This document shows, piece by piece, positions 1-7,584 of a stretch of 9,576 nt of DNA. Every line of letters starts with the position of its first letter. The stretch's first letter is position 1. This DNA is from Psychromonas sp. (GTDB lineage Bacteria; Pseudomonadota; Gammaproteobacteria; Enterobacterales; Psychromonadaceae). The stretch lies in contig JAGLDN010000200.1 in assembly GCA_023145575.1 (NCBI GenBank), positions 1-9,576 of the forward strand, given 5' to 3'. The notes beneath the pieces are model-generated. The model saw only the letters and a program-made list of their open reading frames with translations. It made no database searches and was not told the DNA's origin. A program made the translations under genes and the position numbers.

Positions 1-111
1 AACAAAGATCAACAGCCCCTAGCATGTACTTAATAAATAATACTTTGAAAAAGATCAACAAACCAAATTGTTTTATAAAAATTAGACATCACTTCAAAAA
101 TATCTTTAATT

Positions 112-422
112 TATATCAATGTGACGTAAAAATAACTTGGGAACAGATGAGTAAGCATGACAGATGTAATCAATGCATCTACCATACACCTTCAAGATGC
201 AAGATCCGCAATGAAAATTGTGACAAGATACGAGGCATAAATTGCCCTCTGAAATGATTCGCTACATTATTCATCTGTTGGAATTATTAAAATAGAGACT
301 TTATTGCTTAACGAGTCATTCTAAGTCAAAATTTTATAACGAGGTTGATAGGTGAAATGTTGTGCCTTGTTCTAAGTATAGCGCTTTCGCCTGACAAAGC
401 ATTTTTACGTCACATGGACATA
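112..422 (+). repeat. Dispersed MITE-like element, copy 1 (most complete)
   Basis: This non-coding element of about 311 bp is bounded by 22-bp inverted repeats at 112–133 and 401–422 that differ at two positions. Both carry the core ATGTGACGTAAAAAT, read inward. The outermost bases are TAT on both sides, and a TA dinucleotide could be the target duplication, though this is not proven. Inside, the block at 240–340 (ATTGCC, a TTTA-rich stretch with AGACTTTA, then TAACGAG and CTAAGTC) recurs at 5273–5385 and, inverted, at 9477–9576. The right arm at 370–422 (CCTTGTTCT, CCTGA, AAAGCATTTTTACGTCACATGG) recurs at 7662–7723. No transposase is present, so it would need one in trans. The family assignment is mine from these alignments; I do not know a published name. 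Confidence 0.8.
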
Positions 423-701
423 TTCCCATGAGAACAGATAAACTTATATAGCATCAGTCATAATTGAGGATCTTGGTGTATGAAACTTGAAGTTCCTAAA
501 CAATGATGACAAAAAAGATCCACAATTTTAAAATTCATCTTGAATTTGCACATCATGTATTAAAACATTAAATTTATATTTGCTTACTGCAGATCCTAAA
601 GAGTAATCAACATTCAATCTATGATAGTATCATTAAATTAGCGGTTTAAAATTTAGTGGCTATCCAAATTTAGTTGCTATCATATAGGTAACGTTCAAAT
701 T
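423..701 (+). other. Gene-free ydiJ upstream region
   Basis: This AT-rich stretch lies between repeat copy 1 and ydiJ, and I see no credible gene in it. It holds a 13-bp perfect palindrome at 621–633 (ATGATA-G-TATCAT), a 17-bp tandem repeat just upstream of the start codon, and a weak sigma70-like pair at 546–574 (TTGCAC, 17-bp spacer, TAAATT). The last would leave a leader of about 120 nt. The promoter call is poor because the -35 element matches consensus at only three positions. Confidence 0.4.
649..682 (+). repeat. Tandem 17-bp direct repeat upstream of ydiJ
   Basis: The 16-bp unit AAATTTAGTGGCTATC (649–664) is followed after one base by AAATTTAGTTGCTATC (666–681), a single mismatch with a period of 17 bp. 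The repeat ends 20 bp before the ydiJ ATG and lies between the palindrome at 621–633 and the weak ribosome binding site. Its position suits an operator with two same-face sites, but no regulator is identified. A neutral slippage duplication would look the same. Confidence 0.6.
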
Positions 702-3700
702 ATGATCCCACTATTAACCTTGCAAGAGAATATTAAACAAGTTTACTTTAGCTTTCTTCAGACGTTAAAAAACTCACAATTTACGGGCGAAATAAAAGAA
801 AGTTATGCCAGTCGTTTAGCCGTTGCTACTGACAACAGTGTTTATCAATGCTTACCTCAAGGGGTTATTTACCCAAAATCAACACAAGATATTATAGAAA
901 TTTGCTTACTTGCACAGCAAGGCGCATTTCAAGATATTCGCTTTTCTCCAAGAGGCGGCGGCACGGGCACAAATGGGCAATCGTTAAGCCATGATCTAGT
1001 CATTGATCTTTCTAAATATATGAATAAAATCATTAAGATCAATATTGAAGAGGGATGGGTGCTCGTTCAAAGTGGTGTCATTAAAGATCAATTAAATGAT
1101 TATTTACGTCCGCACGGTTTATTTTTCTCTCCTGAATTATCAACGAGTAATCGCGCTACATTAGGCGGAATGATAAGCTGTGATGCCTCTGGGCAAGGAT
1201 CATTAGTTTATGGTAAAACAAGCGATCATGTCTTAGGGTTAACGTCTGTTTTAGTCAGTGGCGAAATACTAGAAACTCACCCCGTTAATAAAGTTGAATT
1301 AGATGTGCTTTGCAAACGAAAGGACAGCGTCGGTGCTATTTATCGGCAAGTGCTTGATACTTGTGTTAATAATCAAACTAATATTAAGCATGTCTTTCCA
1401 AAGCTTAATCGTTTCTTAACGGGATATGATTTAAAACATGTGTATGATCCAACCACTGGCGCAGTCGATTTAACGCGCATATTGTGTGGTGCGGAAGGAT
1501 CGCTTGCCTTTATTTGCGAGGCAAAATTACATGTTCAAAAAATTCCAAAATTTCGCACTTTATTCAACATTAAATACGATAATTTTCAATGTGCATTAAA
1601 AAATTCGCAAATGCTGGTACAAGCGAATGCGCTTTCTGTTGAAACAATAGATTCCACTGTACTTAACCTTGCTAAGCAAGATATTGTTTGGTTTGAGGTT
1701 AACAAATTAATTACTGATGTACCAAATCGTACGACCAATGGATTAAACATTGTTGAATTTGCAGATCAAGACGAAACAATTCAACAACACAACATTGAGC
1801 AATTCATTGAAAAATTGGACCAACTAATTTGCAATAAACAAGCGGGGATCATTGGTTATCAATTTTGTAATAGTTTAACTGATATAAATAAAATTTATGC
1901 CATGCGAAAAAAAGCAGTTGGTTTGTTAGGCAAAACATCAGGATCTGCTAAACCCGTGCCCTTTGTTGAAGATACTTGCGTACCGCCTGAAAATTTAGCG
2001 GATTATATCAATGAGTTTCGCCAACTTCTCGATGATAAAGGCTTACATTATGGTATGTTTGGTCATGTTGATAGTGGCGTTTTACATGTCCGTCCGATGC
2101 TTGACTTATGCGATCCAAAACAACAACGATTACTGCGTGAAATATCAGATCAAGTGGTTCTTTTGACAGTTAAATATAAAGGTTTAATGTGGGGAGAACA
2201 TGGGAAAGGTTTTAGAAGTGAATACGGACCTGAATTTTTTGGTGAACAATTATTTCTCGAATTACGCAAAATTAAAACGGCGTTTGACCCATTAAACCGT
2301 ATCAACAGAGGGAAAATATGTACACCGCTTTCAACAAATGAAAAATTAGTCAGTGTTGATGCGCTTAAACGTGGCAATTATGATGGGCAAATACCAATAC
2401 AGGTACGAGAAAGCTTCCATAAAGCACTTGATTGTAATGGAAACGGGCTTTGTTTTAATTATGATACCCGATCACCTATGTGCCCATCAGCGAAAGTAAG
2501 CAACAGCCGATTACATTCGCCTAAAGGTCGATCAGCGGTAATGCGTGAATGGTTACGCCAATTAGCAAATAACGATATTGATGTTTTGCAATTAGAAAAA
2601 CAGCAACTTTCAGGAAAAAACGCCAATGTATTTAAAAAACTTAAAAATACATTAAATAAACGCAAAGGAGAATATGATTTTTCTCATGAAGTGATGTCAG
2701 CAATGCAAGGCTGTTTATCGTGTAAAGCCTGTGCAAACCAATGTCCAATTCAAGTGGATGTGCCTAACTTTAAATCGCGATTTATCCACCTTTATCATGG
2801 ACGCTATTTGCGACCGCTTAAAGATTACATTGTCTCCTATGTCGAACAATATGCACCATTAATGGGTAAAGCACCGAACTTTTTTAATTTTTTTATGAAG
2901 ATGAAACTTGTCGTTTGGCTCACTAAAAATTTTGGGGCACTGGTCGATATTCCATTGCTCTCATCACCAGGAATAAAATTCTCGCTTGCAAACGAAAATA
3001 TAATGCCCTTCAATCTAAAACACCTTCAATCACTTTCGATCAGCGAACGGGCAAATCATGTACTTATCGTTCAAGATCCTTTTACTACTTATTATGATGC
3101 AGAGGTTATACGAGATCTTGTGCTAACGATAAAAAAACTGGGCTTTCAACCCATTCTTTTGCCTTTTCAACCCAATGGTAAACCACAACATGTTAACGGT
3201 TTTCTTGACAAGTTTGCTAAAACCGCTAAAAATGCAGCCGCGTTTCTTAATGAAATAGCCCAGCTAGAAATCCCTTTAATTGGCACTGATCCTGCGATGG
3301 TGCTTTGCTATCGTGATGAATACAAACAAGCATTAGGGGCGGCGCGTGGAAAGTTTAAAGTGCAACTATTTCAAGAGTGGTTGTGCGTTAACTTAAAAGG
3401 TAATCCTAAATTGCCTTTGTCTGATCCGTTTTACTTATTTGCACACTGCACTGAAAAAACGGCTGAGCCAAGTTACAGTAATGATTGGGCGACTATTTTT
3501 AATCATTTTGGTGCGAAATTAATAGATGTTGTGGTAGGTTGTTGTGGCATGGCAGGTACTTATGGGCATGACGCGCAAAAAGTCGGTGAATCAAAACAAA
3601 TCTATAATTTAAGTTGGCAAGAAGAAATTAACAAACGTGAATTTACTCAATGTTTAGCGACAGGTTATTCATGCAGAAGTCAAGTTAAACGTATTGAAAA

Positions 3701-3746
3701 TAGATCATTAAAACATCCTGTACAAGCATTGCTCACCCTATTATAA
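702..3746 (+). CDS. ydiJ: YdiJ, FAD/Fe-S D-2-hydroxyacid dehydrogenase
   Basis: This 1014-residue protein matches the length of E. coli YdiJ (about 1018), a D-2-hydroxyglutarate dehydrogenase in recent work. It oxidises a D-2-hydroxyacid through FAD and passes electrons through iron-sulfur clusters to an acceptor. Visible domains are: a PCMH-type FAD-binding domain (about 50–280) with PRGGGTGT at 83–90, the STSNRATLGG segment at 147–156 and CGAEGS at 262–267; an FAD-linked oxidase C-terminal domain (about 280–540) with GHVDSG at 454–459 and GEHGKG at 498–503; a ferredoxin-like region with C578, C584 and C594, then CLSCKACANQCP at 671–682; and a CCG-type cluster region with HC at 915–916, GCCG at 946–949 and C991. 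The ribosome binding site is weak (AGGTA at 686–690), but no better start is evident. No signal peptide or membrane span is seen. menI follows after 11 bp, so the two are probably cotranscribed. The protein appears intact. Confidence 0.95.
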   Translation: MIPLLTLQENIKQVYFSFLQTLKNSQFTGEIKESYASRLAVATDNSVYQCLPQGVIYPKSTQDIIEICLLAQQGAFQDIRFSPRGGGTGTNGQSLSHDLVIDLSKYMNKIIKINIEEGWVLVQSGVIKDQLNDYLRPHGLFFSPELSTSNRATLGGMISCDASGQGSLVYGKTSDHVLGLTSVLVSGEILETHPVNKVELDVLCKRKDSVGAIYRQVLDTCVNNQTNIKHVFPKLNRFLTGYDLKHVYDPTTGAVDLTRILCGAEGSLAFICEAKLHVQKIPKFRTLFNIKYDNFQCALKNSQMLVQANALSVETIDSTVLNLAKQDIVWFEVNKLITDVPNRTTNGLNIVEFADQDETIQQHNIEQFIEKLDQLICNKQAGIIGYQFCNSLTDINKIYAMRKKAVGLLGKTSGSAKPVPFVEDTCVPPENLADYINEFRQLLDDKGLHYGMFGHVDSGVLHVRPMLDLCDPKQQRLLREISDQVVLLTVKYKGLMWGEHGKGFRSEYGPEFFGEQLFLELRKIKTAFDPLNRINRGKICTPLSTNEKLVSVDALKRGNYDGQIPIQVRESFHKALDCNGNGLCFNYDTRSPMCPSAKVSNSRLHSPKGRSAVMREWLRQLANNDIDVLQLEKQQLSGKNANVFKKLKNTLNKRKGEYDFSHEVMSAMQGCLSCKACANQCPIQVDVPNFKSRFIHLYHGRYLRPLKDYIVSYVEQYAPLMGKAPNFFNFFMKMKLVVWLTKNFGALVDIPLLSSPGIKFSLANENIMPFNLKHLQSLSISERANHVLIVQDPFTTYYDAEVIRDLVLTIKKLGFQPILLPFQPNGKPQHVNGFLDKFAKTAKNAAAFLNEIAQLEIPLIGTDPAMVLCYRDEYKQALGAARGKFKVQLFQEWLCVNLKGNPKLPLSDPFYLFAHCTEKTAEPSYSNDWATIFNHFGAKLIDVVVGCCGMAGTYGHDAQKVGESKQIYNLSWQEEINKREFTQCLATGYSCRSQVKRIENRSLKHPVQALLTLL

Positions 3747-3757
3747 AGGATCATTAA

Positions 3758-4189
3758 ATGAAAATTTGGAAGAAAAATATAGGGTTAGTCGAATTAAATA
3801 CATTGAATAAAAATACAATAATTTCGTTACTGGGTATTGAGTATACAGAAATTGGTGATGATTATTTAGTAGCAACAATGCCAGTAGACAGCCGTACGCA
3901 TCAACCACAAGGTTTGTTACACGGTGGTGCTTCGGTTGTATTGGCAGAAACGTTAGGCAGTGCTGCCGCTAATTTGGCTGTTTTGGAAGATTTCGAATGT
4001 TACGGTATTGAAGTCAATGCCAACCATGTTCGTAGTGAACGATCGGGTATTGTCACAGGCGTTACGACAGCTATTCATATTGGCAAATCAACACAAATTT
4101 GGCAAATAGAAATTAAAAATAATCGTTCAAAGTTAGTGTGCATATCAAGGTTGACGTTGGCCGTTATTAAAAAACCAGCAGTCACCTAA
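3758..4189 (+). CDS. menI: MenI/YdiI, 1,4-dihydroxy-2-naphthoyl-CoA thioesterase
   Basis: This is a hot-dog fold acyl-CoA thioesterase of 143 residues (E. coli YdiI has about 136). In menaquinone synthesis the family hydrolyses DHNA-CoA to 1,4-dihydroxy-2-naphthoate, the MenA substrate, in the cytosol. The signature runs from HQPQGLLHGG at 48–57 to the helix with E64 (VLAET), which aligns with the catalytic glutamate (Glu63) of E. coli YdiI. The conserved VNANHVRSER stretch (86–95) and QIWQIEI (113–119) also match the family. An AAGGA ribosome binding site follows the ydiJ stop codon, and the 11-bp spacing and shared ydiJ–ydiI order with enterics support one operon. Other menaquinone genes are outside the window, so activity on other acyl-CoAs, known for YdiI-type enzymes, cannot be excluded. 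Confidence 0.93.
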   Translation: MKIWKKNIGLVELNTLNKNTIISLLGIEYTEIGDDYLVATMPVDSRTHQPQGLLHGGASVVLAETLGSAAANLAVLEDFECYGIEVNANHVRSERSGIVTGVTTAIHIGKSTQIWQIEIKNNRSKLVCISRLTLAVIKKPAVT

Positions 4190-4258
4190 TTAAGGGTAAG
4201 TTACTTGCGACTATGAATAATTTAAAAAATATAACCCTAAAAATTAAAGAGATAATTT

Positions 4259-5092
4259 ATGATAAAGATAGGCTCATATAATGAGTTAATGATCGTCAAA
4301 CGTGTTGCCTTTGGCTTTTACCTTGATGGTGGAGCAGAAGGTGAAATATTATTGCCGAGTCGTGATATTGCTAAGGAGATGAAGGTTGGAGATACCATCA
4401 GTGTTTTTCTTTACTTTGATTCAAAAGATCGTTTAATTGCGACCACTAAAAAAGCAAAAGCAGAAGTAGAAAAATTTACGTCTCTCAAGGTAATTGATAC
4501 AAATCAGGCTGGCGCGTTTCTTGATTGGGGACTAGCAAAAGATTTATTGGTGCCTTTTAATCAACAAAAAACACCAATGAAACTTGGATTTGGCTATGTG
4601 GTTTATGTTTATCAAGATAAAGTAAGTGGTCGCTTAGCCGCATCGTCAAAACTTGATCGTTTTTTAGATAATGAAACGCCGACCTATCAGGTTGGCGATA
4701 AAGTCAATTTATTGATTGCGGATAAAACCGAACTGGGTTTTAAAGCGATTATTAATGATAAACATTGGGGTGTTTTGTTTGAAAACGAAGTGTTTAGTGA
4801 TCTAGGAATTGGCAAAAAAATAAAAGGTTATATTAAGCAAGTGCGAGCGGATGGAAAACTTGATTTAAGTTTAACAAAAGCTGGCTATGCAAAAGTGGAT
4901 GCGCTTGCCCAACGAGTATTACAAACTTTGCATCTACATCAAGGTGTTTTGGCGATATCTGATAAAAGTCCCCCCGCTCAAATTGCCAATATATTAAAAA
5001 TGAGCAAGGGTAACTTTAAAAAAGCAATTGGACAACTCTATAAAAAAGGCTTAATTGTAATTGAAAATAAAGGCATTCGTCTTGTTGAGTAA
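4259..5092 (+). CDS. cvfB: CvfB-family S1-domain RNA-binding protein
   Basis: This 277-residue protein has the full architecture of the CvfB/YitL family, known from Staphylococcus aureus (virulence regulation) and Bacillus (YitL), with homologues in several gammaproteobacteria. It reads as three S1-like OB folds (about 1–64, 67–130 and 145–208) and a C-terminal winged helix (about 220–277). Diagnostic stretches are LLPSRDI at 31–37, GAFLDWGLAKDLLVPF at 85–100, RLAASSKLDRFL at 125–136, GFKAIINDKHWG at 160–171 and, in the winged helix, MSKGNFKKAIGQLYK at 248–262. The start has a purine-rich site (AAAGAGA, 4246–4252) six bases upstream. It lies 69 bp after menI with no convincing terminator between, so it may be read from the same transcript. 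The family binds RNA; the targets in this organism are unknown. Confidence 0.92.
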   Translation: MIKIGSYNELMIVKRVAFGFYLDGGAEGEILLPSRDIAKEMKVGDTISVFLYFDSKDRLIATTKKAKAEVEKFTSLKVIDTNQAGAFLDWGLAKDLLVPFNQQKTPMKLGFGYVVYVYQDKVSGRLAASSKLDRFLDNETPTYQVGDKVNLLIADKTELGFKAIINDKHWGVLFENEVFSDLGIGKKIKGYIKQVRADGKLDLSLTKAGYAKVDALAQRVLQTLHLHQGVLAISDKSPPAQIANILKMSKGNFKKAIGQLYKKGLIVIENKGIRLVE

Positions 5093-5208
5093 ATTTCACT
5101 GTGATTAATGCATGACGCTTAGAAATTTGCCGCCCAAATAGCTTAAAGATACACCACTTAGGAAGTAAATTCATCCAGATAGCAGGCATAAAATGGTACT
5201 TAAATATT

Positions 5209-5617
5209 TATACCCATGTGACGTAAAAATGCAACGTCAATCAGAAAAATAGTGCCAAGCTCCTAGGCATAAAATTGCCTTCTGATGTGATTAACGATGT
5301 GATCACCAAAGGTAGAATTAAATTAAAGACTTTAATTTTTAACGAGTTGCTCTAAGTCGACTTGTTGTTGAACAGTAAGTTGTAACATTGTTGATTGGCG
5401 CCACATGCCCTGCCCTTCGGGGCTTTAGCTCGGTTTTTATAAAAAAACGGCTTCGGTGTAACAATCGAAAAGGGAATAACTAATCAATAATTAACATTCA
5501 TGCGTTAATTCAACCGAAAACCGATTAGCGTAGGTAATCGTTAATAAGTGACATGTTGCGTCTTATTCTGATCATCGAGTGCGTCCCTGATATTCCATTT
5601 TGAAGTATAAAGGGTAT
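5209..5617 (+). repeat. Dispersed MITE-like element, copy 2 (long, right end decayed)
   Basis: The left terminal repeat at 5209–5232 is intact (TACCCATGTGACGTAAAAAT, then GC). The conserved inner block follows at 5273–5385, and TTGTTGATTGG at 5388–5398 matches copy 4 exactly. Compared with copy 1 it carries about 130 extra bases (roughly 5395–5540) holding a GC-rich tetraloop hairpin and the palindrome GATTAGCGTAGGTAATC. The segment 5548–5580 again aligns with copies 1 and 3 (TTCTGATCATCGAG matches copy 3). The expected right terminal repeat is degenerate, keeping CCTGATA and AGGGTAT but not the ACGTCACATG core. It occupies most of the 539-bp gap between cvfB and ppiA. I see no gene in that gap, and 5093–5208 shows nothing recognisable. 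Confidence 0.72.
5412..5440 (+). terminator. UUCG-tetraloop hairpin with a following T-rich tail
   Basis: GCCC-TTCG-GGGC at 5412–5423 forms a perfect four-pair stem closed by a UUCG tetraloop, an unusually stable RNA loop. It is followed by TTTAGCTCGGTTTTT. It lies inside repeat copy 2, about 320 bp after cvfB. It could end transcription arriving from cvfB, but the T run is interrupted and displaced, so this may just be the structural core of the repeat. Confidence 0.3.
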
Positions 5618-5623
5618 TATACT
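5604..5623 (-). terminator. AT-rich hairpin just beyond the ppiA stop
   Basis: AGTATAA (5604–5610) and TTATACT (5617–5623) are perfectly complementary around a six-base loop, 8 bp beyond the ppiA stop on the reverse strand. No T run follows on that strand and the stem is nearly GC-free, so intrinsic termination would be weak. It overlaps the decayed right end of repeat copy 2. Confidence 0.25.
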
Positions 5624-5631
5624 CATGCTAA

Positions 5632-6165
5632 TCACTTCAGTAACCTAATGCTATTTATAACAACGTCAGTGGTTGGTTTATAGGAAGGATCCGTTTTTAC
5701 TGCCGCGATTTTGTCAACAACATCCATGCCTTTGGTCACTTTACCAAAAACAGCATAACCTGAGTTTGTGCCCTGTGCATCAAGGTATTTATTATCTTTT
5801 TCATTAATAAAAAATTGACGATTGGCAGAATTAGGATCATTTGTTCTTGCCATTACAATTGTACCACGTAGGTTGCTAATACCATTTCTCGCTTCATTTT
5901 GAATAGGGCCGTTAATATGTACTTTCTGACCATTTATTAAAAAACCACCACCTTGGATCATAAAGCCCTTAATCACTCGATGAAATATGGTGCCTTTATA
6001 CCCATCTCTGTGTACATAGTCTAAAAAATTTGCAACGGTTTTAGGGGCTCGCTTTTGGTATAATTCAAGGGTTATCTTGCCCATTGATGTATTGACTAAC
6101 ACCTTGTTAGCCGCAAACAGGGAGCTACTGAAACAAAGTACTAGTAAAATAAAAAATTTTTTCAT
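5632..6165 (-). CDS. ppiA: PpiA-type secreted cyclophilin peptidyl-prolyl isomerase
   Basis: This cyclophilin catalyses cis-trans isomerisation of X-Pro bonds, here in the periplasm. The 177-residue product begins with a Sec signal peptide: MKK, a hydrophobic stretch (FFILLVLCFSSSLF), then a likely cut after FAA or LFA near residue 18. The mature part shows FHRVI at 61–65 (R63 aligns with the catalytic Arg of cyclophilin A), GFMIQGGG at 67–74, MART at 105–108, QFFIN at 117–121 and GYAVFGKV at 136–143. E. coli PpiA has about 190 residues. I set the start at the ATG at 6165 because AAGGAT (6175–6180) sits 9 bases upstream. An in-frame TTG at 6174 would almost touch that site and would add MIY before the signal peptide. 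It is monocistronic and convergent with cvfB. Confidence 0.93.
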   Translation of the reverse strand: MKKFFILLVLCFSSSLFAANKVLVNTSMGKITLELYQKRAPKTVANFLDYVHRDGYKGTIFHRVIKGFMIQGGGFLINGQKVHINGPIQNEARNGISNLRGTIVMARTNDPNSANRQFFINEKDNKYLDAQGTNSGYAVFGKVTKGMDVVDKIAAVKTDPSYKPTTDVVINSIRLLK

Positions 6166-6197
6166 ATAGATCAAATCCTTTTGTTAAACTTTTATCG

Positions 6198-6226
6198 ATA
6201 TTAAAGCAGGATAATTTTTTCTTAAA
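6198..6226 (-). promoter_or_regulatory. Candidate ppiA promoter
   Basis: On the reverse strand TTTAAG (6221–6226) and TAATAT (6198–6203) are separated by 17 bp and would give a leader of about 25–30 nt before the ATG at 6165. The -10 element matches consensus at four of six positions, the -35 at three. In DNA this AT-rich such a pair can arise by chance. Confidence 0.25.
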
Positions 6227-6485
6227 CGATTTATTTAACTATGTTATACCAGTCAATAACAAATATCTCACCTTTTTTATAAAACTCGTCAAGTTCCTGA
6301 TCTTAGCCGTAAACCATCATTTGCATAAAAACCTGAAACGCGGTTTTCTAAGCTGCATGTGACACATCGTGAAAAGTGGTGTAGCGTCAAAATTATCATA
6401 AAATTTAACGATCTTTAGCGTAAATATATTGTTATTAACACTTTAAATGTTTAGAGTCTTTAATATATTTTTAAAATAGAAATAC
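6227..6485. other. Gene-free divergent region between ppiA and the paralogue array
   Basis: The 332 bp between the ppiA start and the first array gene hold no credible ORF. I see an imperfectly placed hairpin at 6328–6347 (AAAACC, eight-base loop, GGTTTT). The segment around 6356–6380 begins CATGTGAC, like the dispersed repeat's terminus, but then diverges. The last 80 bp before the array are extremely AT-rich and should contain its promoter, but I cannot single out a convincing -35/-10 pair. Confidence 0.5.
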
Positions 6486-6497
6486 AAAGGAATTCTT

Positions 6498-6959
6498 ATG
6501 ATTTCTTCCAAAAATAAATTAATTGATATCGATGATAAAGATAAACTTTTTACTCTACAATATGATCCGAGCGGCACAAAACTTGCCAAAATTCCAGAAT
6601 GGCTTAAAAATACCGAGTGGACAGTCGGCACAGATTATGACGCAAACAGCAGAATTTCTATTAAAGAAGACGTTATAGAGATAAATGTAAAAGCGCCTAA
6701 AGGGATTAAACAAAAAAGTAGTACAGGATTACACATTATTGCAGTAAATTCTATGAATGCAGTAGCAAACATCACTGAAGTGGTAATTGAGAATACCTAT
6801 CAAATAAGCTATACAACAGCTTTAAATAAAAAATTAGGGCTTCAGTTTTACTTAAATGATGATTACACTAGCGGCCAATTTATTTTTAATAATTATGATT
6901 TTTTACAAATAACATTTAGCATTACAAGGACTTCCTATCAAAACGTCAAACTAAATTGA
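6498..6959 (+). CDS. Array paralogue 1 (subtype A), unknown function
   Basis: I do not recognise this 153-residue family. The N-terminal 30 residues are polar and Lys/Asp-rich, followed by the family motif KIPEWLKNTEW at 31–41 and then TVG. The rest alternates polar and hydrophobic residues as short beta strands (RISIKEDVIEINV 52–64, YQISYTTAL 101–109, GLQFYLNDDYTSGQFIF 114–130, ITFSI 138–142). There is no signal peptide, membrane span or cysteine. The opening T-x-W followed by strands faintly recalls lipocalin-like barrels, but that is speculation. AAAGGA (6486–6491) lies six bases before ATG. It is the first of five tandem relatives and is closest to genes 3 and 5, with about five extra residues before TGL (76–78) and a six-residue tail. 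Confidence 0.85.
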   Translation: MISSKNKLIDIDDKDKLFTLQYDPSGTKLAKIPEWLKNTEWTVGTDYDANSRISIKEDVIEINVKAPKGIKQKSSTGLHIIAVNSMNAVANITEVVIENTYQISYTTALNKKLGLQFYLNDDYTSGQFIFNNYDFLQITFSITRTSYQNVKLN

Positions 6960-7010
6960 AAACGGGCATTTTATACACCCATTTAAAGTAGCTATGCCAA
7001 GATAATCCGA

Positions 7011-7033
7011 ATTATTGGGAATTACCTAATAAT
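7011..7033 (+). other. Hairpin between array genes 1 and 2
   Basis: ATTATTGGG (7011–7019) pairs over nine positions, one of them G-U, with CCTAATAAT (7025–7033) around the loop AATTA. An A run rather than a T run follows, so this is not a standard terminator for gene 1. It could be an attenuator, a processing site or chance pairing in AT-rich DNA. Confidence 0.3.
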
Positions 7034-7138
7034 CATTATAAAAAATCGCAAAATTATTACCGCCACGAACTCTTTGTAAAATGCATTTTGATGCTAGTGC
7101 ATATTAATACTTTTGCTAAAAAGAACAACGGAGCTATT

Positions 7139-7573
7139 ATGAGCGACTCACAAAAAGAATTCATTGCCCAATATTCAAAACAAAATTTCCAATCTAAGCT
7201 TAAAGACATTGACAATCCAACGCTTAACAAAATTCCACAGTGGCTTAAAAATACTACGTGGAAAACACCCATAGAATTTGATTCTGATTATAATAAAATT
7301 ATGATTCATGCACATCGAATTTTTATACATCTGAAGAATACTGAAACCCTCTCTTCTAGCATAACCAATTTGTACTTAGATTCTATTTTAGCAATAGGAA
7401 ATATTAGTGAAACTAACTTTGCTGATAAAGGCTATAAAGTTCAATTTTCAACTCTGTCAAATAAAGATCTCACAGTATTATTTGAATTCGACACTGATCT
7501 AAAAAATGGCAATGTTATGATTACTGATTCTGAAGTAACCATGTTGTTATTTGATATTGAAATAGATAGCTAA
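7139..7573 (+). CDS. Array paralogue 2 (subtype B), unknown function
   Basis: This 144-residue member of the unrecognised array family has the motif KIPQWLKNTTW at 31–41. It lacks the TVG/VGAP run of subtype A and instead carries the B signature ITNLYLDSILAIGNISET (75–92). It aligns without gaps to gene 4 at a constant 10-residue offset from the motif to the C-terminus (FDIEIDS here, FDINKKV there). The C-terminal half reads as beta strands (YKVQFST 99–105, LTVLFEFDTD 111–120). There is no signal peptide, membrane span or cysteine. I chose the ATG at 7139 because CGGAG lies just upstream with the same GGA-six bases-ATG spacing as all array genes. The frame stays open 17 codons further up to 7088, but that extension only translates the leader. 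Confidence 0.83.
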   Translation: MSDSQKEFIAQYSKQNFQSKLKDIDNPTLNKIPQWLKNTTWKTPIEFDSDYNKIMIHAHRIFIHLKNTETLSSSITNLYLDSILAIGNISETNFADKGYKVQFSTLSNKDLTVLFEFDTDLKNGNVMITDSEVTMLLFDIEIDS

Positions 7574-7584
7574 GCCAGCGGCTT
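7572..7584 (+). other. Compact GC hairpin at the stop of array gene 2
   Basis: AAGCC-AGC-GGCTT is a perfect five-pair stem that begins inside the TAA stop codon. No T run follows. A comparable GC hairpin directly follows the stop of gene 4, the other subtype B gene. It also abuts the start of repeat copy 3. Confidence 0.4.

Noticed and set aside
1..60. 11-bp direct repeat AAAGATCAACA at 4–14 and 50–60
   Set aside because: It is short, AT-rich and unconnected to any feature; chance is sufficient.
24..257. Cysteine-rich 77-codon open frame at the window start
   Set aside because: It runs from unrelated DNA into repeat copy 1 (from 112), has no good ribosome binding site, and copies 2 and 4 do not keep the frame.
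6166..6174. TTG start for ppiA adding three residues
   Set aside because: The AAGGAT site almost touches the TTG but is well spaced from the ATG at 6165, which directly opens the signal peptide.
7088..7138. 17-codon upstream extension of array gene 2, and the equal-length one of gene 5 (8898–8948), ending alike in G-A-x-M
   Set aside because: The likeness comes from translating the shared ribosome site (GGAG). The internal ATG has ideal spacing and puts the motif at residue 31.
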